64,000 nt of DNA from Tumebacillus amylolyticus (GCF_016722965.1 NZ_JAEQNB010000003.1:186001-250000), one strand, 5' to 3'; counted from the stretch's first letter, positions 25,225 to 34,323 are shown. Notes: generated from the letters alone by a model not told the origin. Translations and numbers: made by a program.

Positions 25225-25430
25225 GTTGTGAGATAGTCCTCCACGTGACGACGGGTAAATTCCGTCACGTGACAGTCCTGCACTTGTTCAATGCAGACCC
25301 AGCCTGAAGTCACCCGGTGTGTCCTCGGCTTCGGCGAACGTCCCTTTCCCCACGATTCATTGAGATCCCGGTCTCTCCTCGTACGTACTCTTGATCGATT
25401 CGCGCCTCTACTCACCTCGTTGAGAGATGA
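25225..25430 (-). ncRNA. Lysine riboswitch (L-box)
   Basis: On the minus strand, in order: GAGTAGAGGCGCGAA, AAGAGTACGTACGAGG, GGGGAAAGGGACG, TTCGCCGAAGCC, CTGGGTCTGCATTGAA, GCAGGACTGTCACG and the closing GTGGAGGACTATCTCAC. These are the conserved L-box junction and helix segments. Lysine binding should favour the terminator at 25149-25191. The ends of the aptamer are approximate. Confidence 0.93.
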
Positions 25431-25451
25431 GGTTCCTATAAAACTTTCGTT

Positions 25452-25460
25452 AGTATATCA
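25452..25460 (-). promoter_or_regulatory. Extended -10 promoter of the L-box-lysC unit
   Basis: Minus strand TGATATACT (TG-A-TATACT) just before the uvrC stop; the -35 is weak. Start of transcription would be near 25445, right before the aptamer. Confidence 0.55.
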
Positions 25461-27242
25461 TGCCTGCGCCAAAAAATTCAAGATCTCTCGCGCCAACTTG
25501 TCCCCGACTCCCGCTTTGCGGTATTCTTCGACGCTGGCGGTCTTCATCGCTTGCACGGAGCCGAAGTGTTTGAGCAACGCTTTGCGACGTTTCTCTCCCA
25601 CACCCGGAATGTCGTCAAGGACAGAGCGGAACGCGTTTTTCCCCTTGGTTTCGCGGTGGAAGGTGATCGCAAACCGGTGAACTTCGTCTTGGATGCGCGT
25701 CAGCAAGTAGAAGCCCTGCGACGTGCGGTCGATCGGAATCGGGGCAGGGTCTTCGCCGAGGAAGAGTTGCGATGTGCGGTGACGGTCGTCCTTGGCAAGT
25801 CCGCACACCGGGATGTCGAGACCCAATTCGTTCTCCAAGACATCGAGCGCTGCGTTGATGTGGGCGCGACCGCCGTCGACGAGCACCAAGTCCGGGAGGG
25901 ACTGGTTCTCTTTTAGCAAACGGGTGTAGCGACGGCGGATGACTTCGCGCATCGAAGCATAGTCGTCCGGGCCTTGGACGGTCTTGATCTTGAACTTGCG
26001 GTAATCTTTGCGTGACGGTTGGCCGTCGACGAACACGATCATCGCCGCTACGGCGTCCGTGCCTTGGATGTTCGAGTTGTCGAACGCTTCGATGCGACGC
26101 GGCGTCGGGATCATCATCGCTTCCCCGATTTGCTCGACGGCGCGGATCGTGCGGTTCTGATCGCGTTCCATCAGTTTAAAACGCTCGTTGAGGGCGATCT
26201 TGGCGTTCTCAACCGCCATGTCGACGAGTTGTTTTTTGTCCCCGCGTTGCGGCGTTTTAACGTGGACGCCCTTGAGCCACTCCTCCAGCACTTGCGCTTC
26301 TTCGCCTTCGTAGGGCAGGAGAATTTCCTTGGGGAGATCGGCGTTGTCGATGTAAAATTGCGTAACGTATGACAAAAAGTCCTCACGTTCTTCGCCGTGG
26401 TACGGGAAGATCTGGACATCGCGTTCAATCAGTTTGCCTTGGCGCATGTAAAACACTTGGACACACATATGCTCTTTGTCAGCAAAATAGCCAAACACGT
26501 CGCGGTCAACGGTGTCGGCCATCGTGACTTTTTGCTTCTCCATGACGCGCTCGATGGCTTCGATCTGATCGCGCAGTTCCTTGGCGCGCTCGAAATTGAG
26601 GTTCTCCGCTTCCTGCATCATCTGGTCGCGCAAGTTGTCGGCGATCTCGCGATGACCTCCGTTTAGAAAACGGGTGATCTCTTTGACCATGCCTTGGTAC
26701 GTTTCCGGCTCGACTTTGTATTCACACGGTGCGATGCATTGGTTGATGTGATAGTAGAGACAGACTTTGTCTTTGAGCGTCTTGCATTTGCGCAAAGGGT
26801 AGAGGCGGTCGAGCAGTTTCTTGGTCTCGTAGGCAGCTTGCGAGTTCGGGTAGGGTCCGAAATACTTGCCTTTGTCCTTCGATACTTTGCGCACGATGTC
26901 CAGTTTCGGATGCTCTTCGCCGGTGATCTTGATATACGGGTAGGTCTTGTCGTCACGCAACATGATGTTGTACGGCGGTTTGTATTGCTTGATCATGTTG
27001 CATTCCAGCACCAGCGCTTCGACGACGGTGTTGGTGACGATGTATTCGAAGTCGGCGATGTTCGAGACCATCAGTTGGGTTTTGCCATCGTGGCTCCCTG
27101 TAAAGTACGAGCGAACACGGTTCTTCAAGACTTTGGCTTTGCCCACGTAGATAATCTCGCCGCCGGCGTTTTTCATCTGGTAAACGCCCGGTTTGTCGGG
27201 CAGGAGTTTGAGTTTCTCACGGATTCGCTCACGCACGTCCAT
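25458..27242 (-). CDS. uvrC: Excinuclease ABC subunit C
   Basis: A 594-aa nucleotide-excision-repair endonuclease that cuts both sides of a lesion with UvrB. The N-terminal GIY-YIG domain is [20 protein letters not shown] (residues 18-37). A UVR motif lies near residue 205 ([16 protein letters not shown]), followed by the RNase H-like domain with [13 protein letters not shown] and [11 protein letters not shown]. The end carries helix-hairpin-helix repeats ([15 protein letters not shown]). Full length. It follows the thioredoxin-like gene by 37 bp, the trxA-uvrC-lysC order of Bacillus. Confidence 0.97.
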   Translation of the reverse strand: MDVRERIREKLKLLPDKPGVYQMKNAGGEIIYVGKAKVLKNRVRSYFTGSHDGKTQLMVSNIADFEYIVTNTVVEALVLECNMIKQYKPPYNIMLRDDKTYPYIKITGEEHPKLDIVRKVSKDKGKYFGPYPNSQAAYETKKLLDRLYPLRKCKTLKDKVCLYYHINQCIAPCEYKVEPETYQGMVKEITRFLNGGHREIADNLRDQMMQEAENLNFERAKELRDQIEAIERVMEKQKVTMADTVDRDVFGYFADKEHMCVQVFYMRQGKLIERDVQIFPYHGEEREDFLSYVTQFYIDNADLPKEILLPYEGEEAQVLEEWLKGVHVKTPQRGDKKQLVDMAVENAKIALNERFKLMERDQNRTIRAVEQIGEAMMIPTPRRIEAFDNSNIQGTDAVAAMIVFVDGQPSRKDYRKFKIKTVQGPDDYASMREVIRRRYTRLLKENQSLPDLVLVDGGRAHINAALDVLENELGLDIPVCGLAKDDRHRTSQLFLGEDPAPIPIDRTSQGFYLLTRIQDEVHRFAITFHRETKGKNAFRSVLDDIPGVGEKRRKALLKHFGSVQAMKTASVEEYRKAGVGDKLAREILNFLAQA

Positions 27243-27279
27243 GTGCGATCACCCGCTTTCTAGTAAACTGTCGTACTCT

Positions 27280-27594
27280 CTATTCTAGCAAAAACGGCGT
27301 GATCAACTCTAGTAGCACTTTCTTGCTTTGCAACCCGATGATTCGTTCAACGACATGTCCTTCTTGGAACAAGAGCAGGGTCGGCACGCTCATAATTCCA
27401 TGATGATGCACGAGTTGACCGCAATGATCCACATCCAGACTGAAAACCGACATCGACTCGCCGTACTCCTCCTCGATTTCGGTCAGCACGTCCTCTTGAC
27501 TTTGGCAGGGTGAACACCAAGCTGCATGAAAGTAGACGAGGACCACGCCCTGTTGTGTATGGCTTTGGAAGTTTGATTCTGATGTTGGTTTCAT
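27280..27594 (-). CDS. Thioredoxin-like protein with CSPC active site
   Basis: A 104-aa cytoplasmic thioredoxin-fold protein. The active site is AAWCSPCQ instead of the usual WCGPC, and the cis-Pro loop is MSVPTLLLF. The Ser in the CXXC may shift the redox potential. The position before uvrC matches trxA in B. subtilis, but the unusual site and low similarity to classical TrxA mean it might be a specialised paralogue. The ribosome site is weak (GGGGGG about 9 bp upstream). Confidence 0.85.
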   Translation of the reverse strand: MKPTSESNFQSHTQQGVVLVYFHAAWCSPCQSQEDVLTEIEEEYGESMSVFSLDVDHCGQLVHHHGIMSVPTLLLFQEGHVVERIIGLQSKKVLLELITPFLLE

Positions 27595-27641
27595 ACCTTC
27601 ACGCCCCCCTACTCATACTACATGGCTTTCCTCATCTAGGC

Positions 27642-27680
27642 AAAAAAGTCCTGCCGCACGCGTGCGACAGGGCTTTTTTT
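27642..27680. terminator. Bidirectional-looking terminator after the SpoVAF-like gene
   Basis: Hairpin GTCCTG.CGCAC / GTGCG.CAGGGC with an A-run on the left and a T-run on the right. Read on the minus strand it ends the SpoVAF-like gene. Confidence 0.8.
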
Positions 27681-29148
27681 ACTTCGGGGTGTCGTCTTGC
27701 GGGTGCAAGATCTTCGGTCGTTTCGATTTCCAACCGGCCGGCGGGCGGAACAGGACATGCACGAGAGCGGCGCGATTGAACGGAACCAACGGCCAGAAGT
27801 ACGGCGTGTCCAACGCTTTGGTGCGCATGAGCAGGACCAGCCAGAGGATGACGCTTGCGACAAAGCCCCAGAAGTTAAAAATTCCGGTTAGGACAAGCAT
27901 TCCCAAGCGGATCATCTGGTTGGCGAGCGCCAGTTCATAGCTCGGCGTGGCGAATGTGCCAATCGCCGCAATCGATGTGATCAGCACCGCTTCGTTGGTG
28001 AAAAACCCCACATCAATCGCCACCGACCCGATCATCATCGCGGCGACGAGTCCGAGTGCGGAGCCCAGCGGGTTTGGCGTGTGAATCGACGCCATCCGCA
28101 AGAGCCCAAGGCCGAATTCGGCGGCCATCAGTTGCCAGAACACGGAGAGCGTCAGCGTTTTGTCGGGAAACAGGAACTGGAAGTGATCCGGCATAAATGT
28201 CGGTGTGGAGACCAAGCCCAGCCACAACGGACTCAGAAAAATCGACAACATGATGGCGATGAAGCGCAACCAACGGACAAACACGCCGATGACCGGCTTC
28301 TGACGGAATTCTTCAGCGTGTTGCAGGTGATGGAAAAAAGTCGTCGGCGTAATCATGACGCTCGGCGAGGTATCGACGTAGACGAGCACGTGTCCTTCCA
28401 ATAGATGCACGGCGGCGACGTCGGGACGCTCCGTGTAGCGGACGAGCGGATACGGGTTCCAGTTGCGTCCGAATACGAGCTCCTCCACCGTCTTCTCCGC
28501 CATGGGGAGGCCGTCGATTTCAATCTCGCTGATCTTGTTTTTGATCAATTCGACGAGGTCCGGGTTGGCGATTCCGTCGATGTAGGCGACGACGATGTCC
28601 GTTTTGGAGCGCTCTCCGGCGCGGACGAACTCCATGCGCAGTCCTTCGTCGCGAATGCGGCGGCGGGTCAGTGCGGTATTGAAGCAGATCGTTTCGGTAA
28701 AACCATCGCGGGCTCCGCGCACAACGCGTTCAAGGTCGGGCTCCTCCGGGCCGCGGGCCGGGTAGGTGCGGGCGTCCACGGAGACCGCTTGGTCCTCGCC
28801 GTCGATGAGAAAGACGAGCGGGCCGGAGAGAACGGCGTTTTTGAGGTCTTCGAGATTGTCGATGGTTTCGACTTCAAGATAGCCGATCTGGGTCTGAAGT
28901 AGTTGTTGAATTCCTTGCGTGGTGAAGCTTTGTTGTTGGATTCCGGCGAGATGTTCCATGACGCGGTTCATGATGTCGTCTTTGGCAAATCCGTCGATAA
29001 AATAGAGCGCGAAGTCGCGCCCGGCATAGTGAAGTTCGCGGCAGAGCATGTCGAAATTCTTGTCGACTCCGAGCTCGCGGTTGAGGATGTCGAGGTTGTC
29101 GCGCAGGTTTTTGGAGATCTTGCGCGGGGCGGTCGAGGAGGCTTGCAT
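27679..29148 (-). CDS. SpoVAF-like spore germination protein (GerA A-subunit family)
   Basis: A 489-aa membrane protein of the GerAA/SpoVAF family. A soluble N-terminal domain (~1-290) contains RYTERPDVAAVHLLEGHVL, then the conserved TSPSVMITPTTFFHHLQHAEE. About five membrane helices follow, with the family block AAIGTFATPSYELALANQM. The wording is closer to SpoVAF than to nutrient receptors, and no B or C receptor subunits follow. SpoVAF/FigP-type proteins sit in the inner spore membrane and amplify ion release in germination. It is monocistronic, behind a SigG-type promoter. Confidence 0.88.
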   Translation of the reverse strand: MQASSTAPRKISKNLRDNLDILNRELGVDKNFDMLCRELHYAGRDFALYFIDGFAKDDIMNRVMEHLAGIQQQSFTTQGIQQLLQTQIGYLEVETIDNLEDLKNAVLSGPLVFLIDGEDQAVSVDARTYPARGPEEPDLERVVRGARDGFTETICFNTALTRRRIRDEGLRMEFVRAGERSKTDIVVAYIDGIANPDLVELIKNKISEIEIDGLPMAEKTVEELVFGRNWNPYPLVRYTERPDVAAVHLLEGHVLVYVDTSPSVMITPTTFFHHLQHAEEFRQKPVIGVFVRWLRFIAIMLSIFLSPLWLGLVSTPTFMPDHFQFLFPDKTLTLSVFWQLMAAEFGLGLLRMASIHTPNPLGSALGLVAAMMIGSVAIDVGFFTNEAVLITSIAAIGTFATPSYELALANQMIRLGMLVLTGIFNFWGFVASVILWLVLLMRTKALDTPYFWPLVPFNRAALVHVLFRPPAGWKSKRPKILHPQDDTPK

Positions 29149-29187
29149 GTTCTGTCATCACTTCCCTTTCCTGCAGGCATACTTTCA

Positions 29188-29219
29188 CAGTATGAGTTGG
29201 GAGACGGGGGTTCATACTC
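29188..29219. promoter_or_regulatory. Palindromic divergent SigG-type promoter
   Basis: Minus strand GTATG-N18-CATACTG and plus strand GTATG-N18-CATACTC both fit the SigG consensus GHATR-N18-CATNNTA with only the last base off. GTATG at 29190-29194 and CATAC at 29213-29217 are inverted repeats, so each serves as -35 for one direction and -10 for the other. It points at the SpoVAF-like gene to the left and the 83-aa gene to the right. Confidence 0.65.
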
Positions 29220-29242
29220 ATGGAGAAAGGGAGGTGGATGGA

Positions 29243-29494
29243 ATGGCAGACACGCCAAAGCGCAAGGAGTTTGTCAATCGCGAGTTGGAGTATGTGCAAT
29301 CGATGCAAAACACATTGGTACCCGAAGAGTTTCCGGAGGGGCCGTATGCGGCGTCGGTGTATTTGGATCAAAAAATCGGCAAGTCCACGCCGTGGGAGCC
29401 GGGTCAGCAGACCAACCATCGTTTCTTCGACGAAAACCCGGAATCCACCGACAGCCTCGCCCATCCGCCGAGTGCAGAACTGCCCGATCTCTAA
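29243..29494 (+). CDS. Small soluble protein resembling DUF3905 (probable forespore gene)
   Basis: An 83-aa acidic protein without signal or membrane segment. The core FPEGPYAASVYL..IGKSTPWEPGQQ..HRFFDENPE resembles, from memory, the Bacillus DUF3905 'cytosolic protein' family, whose function is unknown. GGGAGGTGG is placed 5-6 bp before the ATG. Its upstream SigG-type promoter is shared with the SpoVAF-like gene, which suggests expression in the forespore. A strong terminator follows two bases after the stop. Confidence 0.75.
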   Translation: MADTPKRKEFVNRELEYVQSMQNTLVPEEFPEGPYAASVYLDQKIGKSTPWEPGQQTNHRFFDENPESTDSLAHPPSAELPDL

Positions 29495-29495
29495 G

Positions 29496-29538
29496 AAAAA
29501 AACGCCCTGTGCACAAGATGTGCGCAGGGCGTTTTTTT
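29496..29538. terminator. Bidirectional terminator between the DUF3905-like gene and pspA
   Basis: Hairpin CGCCCTGTGCAC / GTGCGCAGGGCG flanked by seven A and seven T, serving both convergent genes. Confidence 0.9.
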
Positions 29539-29547
29539 GCGATTGTG

Positions 29548-30216
29548 TTACTTACCCATTTTCGATTTGAGGGCAGCCAGCTCGTCGTCGATGTCCGAGG
29601 AGTTTTTCTTGAGGTTCTTGAACTCATCATCCAGCGAACGGGAGGAGCCGTGCAGTTGCTTGGACGCTTCTGCTTCCGCCTCTGCTTGCAGGACTTTCTC
29701 CTCCATGCGGGAGAAACCTTTCGCTGCGTTGTCGGTGCCGAAGCCGGACATGACTTCGTTGATTTGCTTTTGCGCCTTCGCCGCTTCGTGACGAGCTTTG
29801 AGGGTGTCTTTTTTGTTCTTCATCTCTTCGAACTGGTCTTTCATTTCGGAGAGGCGGCCGCGCAGGTCGTCAGCCGTGACTTTTGCGTTTTGGTATTGTT
29901 GCTTGTAGTCGGCCGCTTTCTCGGCAACAGACTTTTTATCAACGAGTGCGCGGCGAGCGAGGTCTTCGTTGCCTTGCTCCAGCGCCATCATCGCTTGTTG
30001 TTCACGCTTGGTGACGAGTTCGGTTGCTTCTTCGAATTGTTGCTTCAATTTCATTTCAACGGCGATTTGCTTTGCAACTGCAACTTCTGCGTCTTGGATG
30101 TCTTCCTCCATGTCGCGCAGGTATTGCTCCAACATTTTCACCGGATCTTCTGCTTTATCCAGAAGTGCGTTGATGTTCGACATGGTCAGATCGCGAAGAC
30201 GTTTAAACAGGGCCAT
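29548..30216 (-). CDS. pspA: PspA/IM30-family membrane-stress protein
   Basis: A 222-aa, almost entirely helical coiled-coil protein. The N-terminus MALFKRLRDLTMSNINALLD and the block AEDPVKMLEQYLRDME are the family signature. PspA/LiaH proteins assemble on the inner membrane and limit proton leakage after envelope stress. The AGGAGG is well placed before the ATG. Its promoter looks like a SigW site, as for B. subtilis pspA. No pspBC genes follow, which is normal in Bacillales. Confidence 0.95.
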   Translation of the reverse strand: MALFKRLRDLTMSNINALLDKAEDPVKMLEQYLRDMEEDIQDAEVAVAKQIAVEMKLKQQFEEATELVTKREQQAMMALEQGNEDLARRALVDKKSVAEKAADYKQQYQNAKVTADDLRGRLSEMKDQFEEMKNKKDTLKARHEAAKAQKQINEVMSGFGTDNAAKGFSRMEEKVLQAEAEAEASKQLHGSSRSLDDEFKNLKKNSSDIDDELAALKSKMGK

Positions 30217-30266
30217 TGTATGACAACCTCCTAAGTGTGAATTACATTTTTGTTTATGCTATGTTT

Positions 30267-30292
30267 TACGGCTGAACTCCGGATAGGTTTCA
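30267..30292 (-). promoter_or_regulatory. SigW-type promoter of pspA
   Basis: Minus strand TGAAAC-N16-CGTA, an exact match to the SigW ECF consensus, with transcription starting about 43 nt before pspA. This agrees with pspA belonging to the SigW regulon in B. subtilis. Confidence 0.8.
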
Positions 30293-30377
30293 GGATTTTG
30301 CAAAAAACTTTTTTTATCAACACAACTAGTATCTCCAAGTCCTCATCATCTTCATAAAAAAGGAGCACACCCTTCAG

Positions 30378-32462
30378 ATGTCCATCAAGACTCCGTTCGT
30401 CTCCCTGCTCGCTTGCTTGACACTGTTGACATCCATGCTCGTTCCACCTGCGACGGCTGCCGTCCCTCCGGACACGACGCTGCGCCTGTCGCTCAGTTCC
30501 ACGACCGGACTCGGTTTGCACCCGCATACAGAGAGCGTCGTGGCACACAACGCCTACGAAGGCCTCGTCCGCTACAACCCGCGCGATCCGCAGGGCGGCG
30601 TCTTGCCCGGCACGGCATCCTCTTGGAACATTTCCGATGACGGCAAAACGTATACGTTTCACTTGCGCGATGCGTTCTGGAGCGACGGCTCCCCTGTAAA
30701 AGCGCAAGACTTCGTCTATGGATGGCACCAGTGGAACCCGCATCTCCCGCTGCCTCAGATCAGCATGTTCGACATCAACACCGCAACGGCTCTCGATGAG
30801 AAAACCCTGCAAGTCACGTTCGTTCGTCAAGGTGACGATCTGATTCGCGAAGTCGCCAGCGATTATCTCCAACCGATTCAACAGACGTTCGCGGAGGCAA
30901 AGGGCGAACTCTTCGGCTCGACGGCAGCCACCTCGCTGTTCAACGGGCCGTTTGTCGCCCGTGATGTGGAAAAAGGCACCGTCGTCCTTGAGAAAAATCT
31001 GAAGTATTGGGACGCTGCCAACGTCAAAATTGAAAAAGTCGTCCTCTACAACGCCCTGGACGACTCGACGTCCGCTCGCATGTTGAGCAACGGGGAACTG
31101 GACCAAGCGGAGTTTGCCCAAACGTATGGACGCTTTTTTGACATGTCGTTGCTTCATTCGTTGAACAATTCGACCGGGAACTACTTGGAATTGAACGCCC
31201 AATCCGGTCCGACCGCAAATGTCCATATCCGCCGTGCGCTGTTGCTGTCGGCTCCTCTATCCAGCGGGTTGCACGGGTTTATCCCGTACTCCATCGCCGG
31301 TGCGAAGGGAGAGTACCGCACGTCCAACCCGATCCCGTTGGCGGAAGACCTCACGAAAGCCAAACAAGAACTCCAGCAAGGTCTGGCAGAACTCCACCTG
31401 TCCGAACTCCCGCCGTTAACCCTCATCTCAGAAGAGTCATCCTCTTATCTAAATGCAGTTGCCGCGTGGGAGCAGGGTCTGGGCGCGAACATCCAAGTCC
31501 AAACCACGACTTCCTTCGAAGACAAATTGCAGCAGATCTCCAAAGGCAATTTCTCCATCGCTACGATGAATTGGGGACCTGACTTCAATGACCCGATGAC
31601 GTTCTTGGGTTTGTATCATTCAGGCTACGGTTATTACCAAAATGTCTGGCACGATCCGTCGTATGACGCTCTGCTCGACGACATCAACGCCACCCACAAC
31701 AACCCGACCCTGCGCGAGCAAAAGATTCGCACCGCAGAGCAAGCGGTGTTAGACAACGCCGTCATCATTCCGTTAAAAAACTTCCGCCCGTACGAGCAAC
31801 TCATCCAACCTTATGTAGACTTAGGCATCACGGTTTGGAATCGCCTGCCGAACTTCGCCTTTGCAACCAAAACGACGCGCCCGATGCTCCATGTTTCAGA
31901 CTTCCATGACGCAGCCGATATTCCGGACTATGCCCGTCCGTCCATTGAAAAGATGATGAACGCCGATGTGCTGAAGGGTTCGGGGGGCCTCTACGACCCG
32001 AATGGACAAGTCACCCGTGAGCAGTTTGTCAAAATGATCGTCAAAGGGATGGGCATCTCCACCACCACGTCTCCGGTAAAGTTTCAAGACGTGGACAGCG
32101 ACTCTTGGTCTTATGATTATATCTATGCAGCTGCGTCCTCGAACATCGTACACGGTTCGCAAAATGCCGGGGGTGCTTGGTTGTTTAAACCAACCGATCC
32201 CGTAACCCGCGCCGAGATTGCGACGATGATCGTACATGTTTTGAAACTGCCGGCTTCCGGTACAGGCGGAACCTTCCCGGACGTTGCAAACCACTGGGGA
32301 AAAGTTGCAATCCAGACCGCCAAAGCCAACGGCCTGTTCAACGGCTACGAGGACGGATCGTTCCGTCCGGACAACAACGCCACCCGTGCAGAAGCGGCCA
32401 AGATCATCGACAACACCCTCTCCAAACTCGCCTGGCCCCACGTATACGACGTTCACCAGTAA
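30378..32462 (+). CDS. OppA-type solute-binding protein anchored by three SLH domains
   Basis: A 694-aa exported protein. Residues 1-28 are a signal peptide ending in PPATAA with no lipobox Cys, so type I cleavage is expected. Residues ~30-510 are a family 5 (peptide/oligopeptide) solute-binding domain: LHPHTESVVAHNAYEGLVRY, TYTFHLRDAFWSDGSPV, MNWGPDFNDPMTFL. From ~515 on come three S-layer-homology repeats (ITEQF-like REQFVKMIVKGMG, FQDVDSDSW.., FPDVANHWGKVAIQ with FRPDNNATRAEAAK). Bacillales solute-binding proteins are normally lipoproteins; this one should sit on the cell-wall polymer. No ABC permease genes are adjacent. GGAG lies 12 bp from the ATG, rather far. Confidence 0.9.
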   Translation: MSIKTPFVSLLACLTLLTSMLVPPATAAVPPDTTLRLSLSSTTGLGLHPHTESVVAHNAYEGLVRYNPRDPQGGVLPGTASSWNISDDGKTYTFHLRDAFWSDGSPVKAQDFVYGWHQWNPHLPLPQISMFDINTATALDEKTLQVTFVRQGDDLIREVASDYLQPIQQTFAEAKGELFGSTAATSLFNGPFVARDVEKGTVVLEKNLKYWDAANVKIEKVVLYNALDDSTSARMLSNGELDQAEFAQTYGRFFDMSLLHSLNNSTGNYLELNAQSGPTANVHIRRALLLSAPLSSGLHGFIPYSIAGAKGEYRTSNPIPLAEDLTKAKQELQQGLAELHLSELPPLTLISEESSSYLNAVAAWEQGLGANIQVQTTTSFEDKLQQISKGNFSIATMNWGPDFNDPMTFLGLYHSGYGYYQNVWHDPSYDALLDDINATHNNPTLREQKIRTAEQAVLDNAVIIPLKNFRPYEQLIQPYVDLGITVWNRLPNFAFATKTTRPMLHVSDFHDAADIPDYARPSIEKMMNADVLKGSGGLYDPNGQVTREQFVKMIVKGMGISTTTSPVKFQDVDSDSWSYDYIYAAASSNIVHGSQNAGGAWLFKPTDPVTRAEIATMIVHVLKLPASGTGGTFPDVANHWGKVAIQTAKANGLFNGYEDGSFRPDNNATRAEAAKIIDNTLSKLAWPHVYDVHQ

Positions 32463-32474
32463 CGACGATTCAGC

Positions 32475-32518
32475 AAAAAAAAAGCATCCCCACCGCTCAG
32501 GCGAAGGGATGCTTTTTT
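32475..32518. terminator. Bidirectional terminator between the SLH protein and acsA
   Basis: Hairpin GCATCCC / GGGATGC with nine A on one side and six T on the other; serves the convergent genes. Confidence 0.88.
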
Positions 32519-32534
32519 CTCATATCCGATGCTC

Positions 32535-34259
32535 TTAGTCTTCCATCGTGGACAGGTCGCCCGTCGGCAAGCCCAGTTCCCACGCTTTGAGCACGCGGCG
32601 CATGATCTTGCCGGAACGGGTCTTCGGCAGTTTGTCGCGGAACTCGATCTCACGCGGAGCGGCGTGTGCGGCGAGCCCGGTTTTGACAAACTCGCGAATC
32701 TCCGCAATCAGCTCATCCGTCGGCTCATAGCCTTCGCGCAACGCGATGAACGCTTTGATCACTTCCCCGCGCAACGGGTCCGGCTTGCCGATGACACCCG
32801 CTTCTGCAACGGCCGGATGCTCCACGAGCTTCGATTCCACTTCAAACGGGCCCACGCGCTCGCCCGACGTGTTGATCACATCGTCGATCCGGCCCTGGAA
32901 CCAGAAGTAGCCGTCTTCGTCCTTGTACGCCGAGTCTCCGGAGATGTACCACGGCTTGAGACCGAAGTACTCCTCGTACTTCGCCGGGTTGTTCCAGATC
33001 TTGCGCATCATCGACGGCCACGGGGCGCGAATCGCAAGGTTGCCCATCGTGTTCGGTGGCAGTTCGTTGCCTTCATTGTCGACGATCGCCGCGTAGATTC
33101 CCGGGAAGGGCTTGCCCATCGAACCCGGCTTCATCGGCATCGACGGGTAGTTGGAGATCATCTGCCCGCCGGTTTCGGTCATCCACCAGTTGTCATGGAT
33201 GCGCTTGCCGTAGACTTTCATCCCCCAACGCACCACTTCTGCGTTCAGCGGCTCTCCCACCGAGAGGATGTGGCGGACGGAGCTCAGGTCGAATTTTTTG
33301 ACGAGATCGTCGCCTGCCCCCATCAACATGCGAAACGCAGTCGGAGCGGAGTACCATACAGTAACGTTGAAGCGTTGCAGGGTGTCGTACCAGTCCTCCG
33401 GTGTGAAGCGCCCGCCGCGAATCACAGAGGTAGCGCCCTGCAACCACGGACCCCAAATGCCATATGCGGTCCCCGTCACCCAACCCGGGTCGGCGGTACA
33501 CCAGAACACATCGTCCGGACGCAGGTCGAGAATCCATTTGCCGGTCTGGTAGTGCTGGATCATCGCATTGTGAACATGGAGGACGCCCTTGGGCTTGCCG
33601 GTGGAGCCCGAGGTGTAGTGCAACACGAGTCCGTCTTCGCGGTCTACCCACTCGATTTCCAAGTCCTCAGACGCATCCTTCATCTCTGCATCAAACGAGA
33701 TTTCCTTCGGTGCCAGTTCTCCCTCGGCGCCGACGAGGAACACATGTTGCAGTTCCGGCAGTTCAGACACCGGAACACGTTGTTGGAGTTTGGGCGTCGT
33801 GACGATGGCAATCGCGCCGGCGTCTTCGAGTCGGTCGCGAACCGCCCCTTCCATAAACGCTTCAAAAAGCGGCCCGACGATCGCGCCGATTTTTACAGCC
33901 CCGAGCAACGCCGCGTACAATTCAGGAGAGCGCGGCATGAAGATGAAGACGCGGTCGCCTTTTTTCACACCGTATTTTTTCAAAACGTTACCGAATTTAT
34001 TGGACAAAGCTTTCAGCTCTGCAAACGTATATTTCTCATCGCGGGTGGCATCGCTGTAATAGAGGGCGATGTGATCGCCGCGGCCCGTATCGACATGGCG
34101 GTCAATGGCTTCATAAGCAACGTTGATCTTGCCCGTCGTCGACCAAGAAAGTTCCTTCTCGACTTCGGCCCAATCGAACGTGGCATAGGCTTCGTCATAA
34201 TCCTTCATGTTATACTGGGTGGCCAGTACTCCGATCAGCTCGTGCGTCTTTTCTGACAT
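32535..34259 (-). CDS. acsA: Acetyl-CoA synthetase (AMP-forming)
   Basis: A 574-aa enzyme activating acetate with ATP and CoA. The AMP-binding P-loop is HYTSGSTGKPKG, then WWMTETGG, FQGRIDDVINTSGERVG, and the C-terminal KTRSGKIMRRVL, whose Lys (SGK) is the residue acetylated by AcuA in Bacillus. The sequence matches B. subtilis AcsA along its length. The start is ATG 34259; a TTG two codons upstream (34265) has slightly better spacing to AGGGGG, so the choice is open. It is divergent from acuABC with a shared control region. Confidence 0.96.
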   Translation of the reverse strand: MSEKTHELIGVLATQYNMKDYDEAYATFDWAEVEKELSWSTTGKINVAYEAIDRHVDTGRGDHIALYYSDATRDEKYTFAELKALSNKFGNVLKKYGVKKGDRVFIFMPRSPELYAALLGAVKIGAIVGPLFEAFMEGAVRDRLEDAGAIAIVTTPKLQQRVPVSELPELQHVFLVGAEGELAPKEISFDAEMKDASEDLEIEWVDREDGLVLHYTSGSTGKPKGVLHVHNAMIQHYQTGKWILDLRPDDVFWCTADPGWVTGTAYGIWGPWLQGATSVIRGGRFTPEDWYDTLQRFNVTVWYSAPTAFRMLMGAGDDLVKKFDLSSVRHILSVGEPLNAEVVRWGMKVYGKRIHDNWWMTETGGQMISNYPSMPMKPGSMGKPFPGIYAAIVDNEGNELPPNTMGNLAIRAPWPSMMRKIWNNPAKYEEYFGLKPWYISGDSAYKDEDGYFWFQGRIDDVINTSGERVGPFEVESKLVEHPAVAEAGVIGKPDPLRGEVIKAFIALREGYEPTDELIAEIREFVKTGLAAHAAPREIEFRDKLPKTRSGKIMRRVLKAWELGLPTGDLSTMED

Positions 34260-34297
34260 GAACAAGACAACCCCCTTATTTTGCTAACTTGCAGAAT

Positions 34298-34306
34298 ATT
34301 GTAACA
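34298..34306 (-). promoter_or_regulatory. Extended -10 of acsA
   Basis: Minus strand TGTTACAAT (TG-T-TACAAT). The cre-like site at 34310-34323 falls in the spacer/-35 region directly upstream, well placed for repression. Confidence 0.55.
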
Positions 34307-34309
34307 TAG

Positions 34310-34323
34310 TGAAAGCGCAAACA
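34310..34323. promoter_or_regulatory. CcpA-type cre operator between acsA and acuABC
   Basis: TGAAAGCGCAAACA differs at one defined position from the cre consensus TGWAANCGNTNNCW. The B. subtilis acsA/acuABC pair is known to be repressed by CcpA from the shared intergenic region, so site and context agree. Confidence 0.75.
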
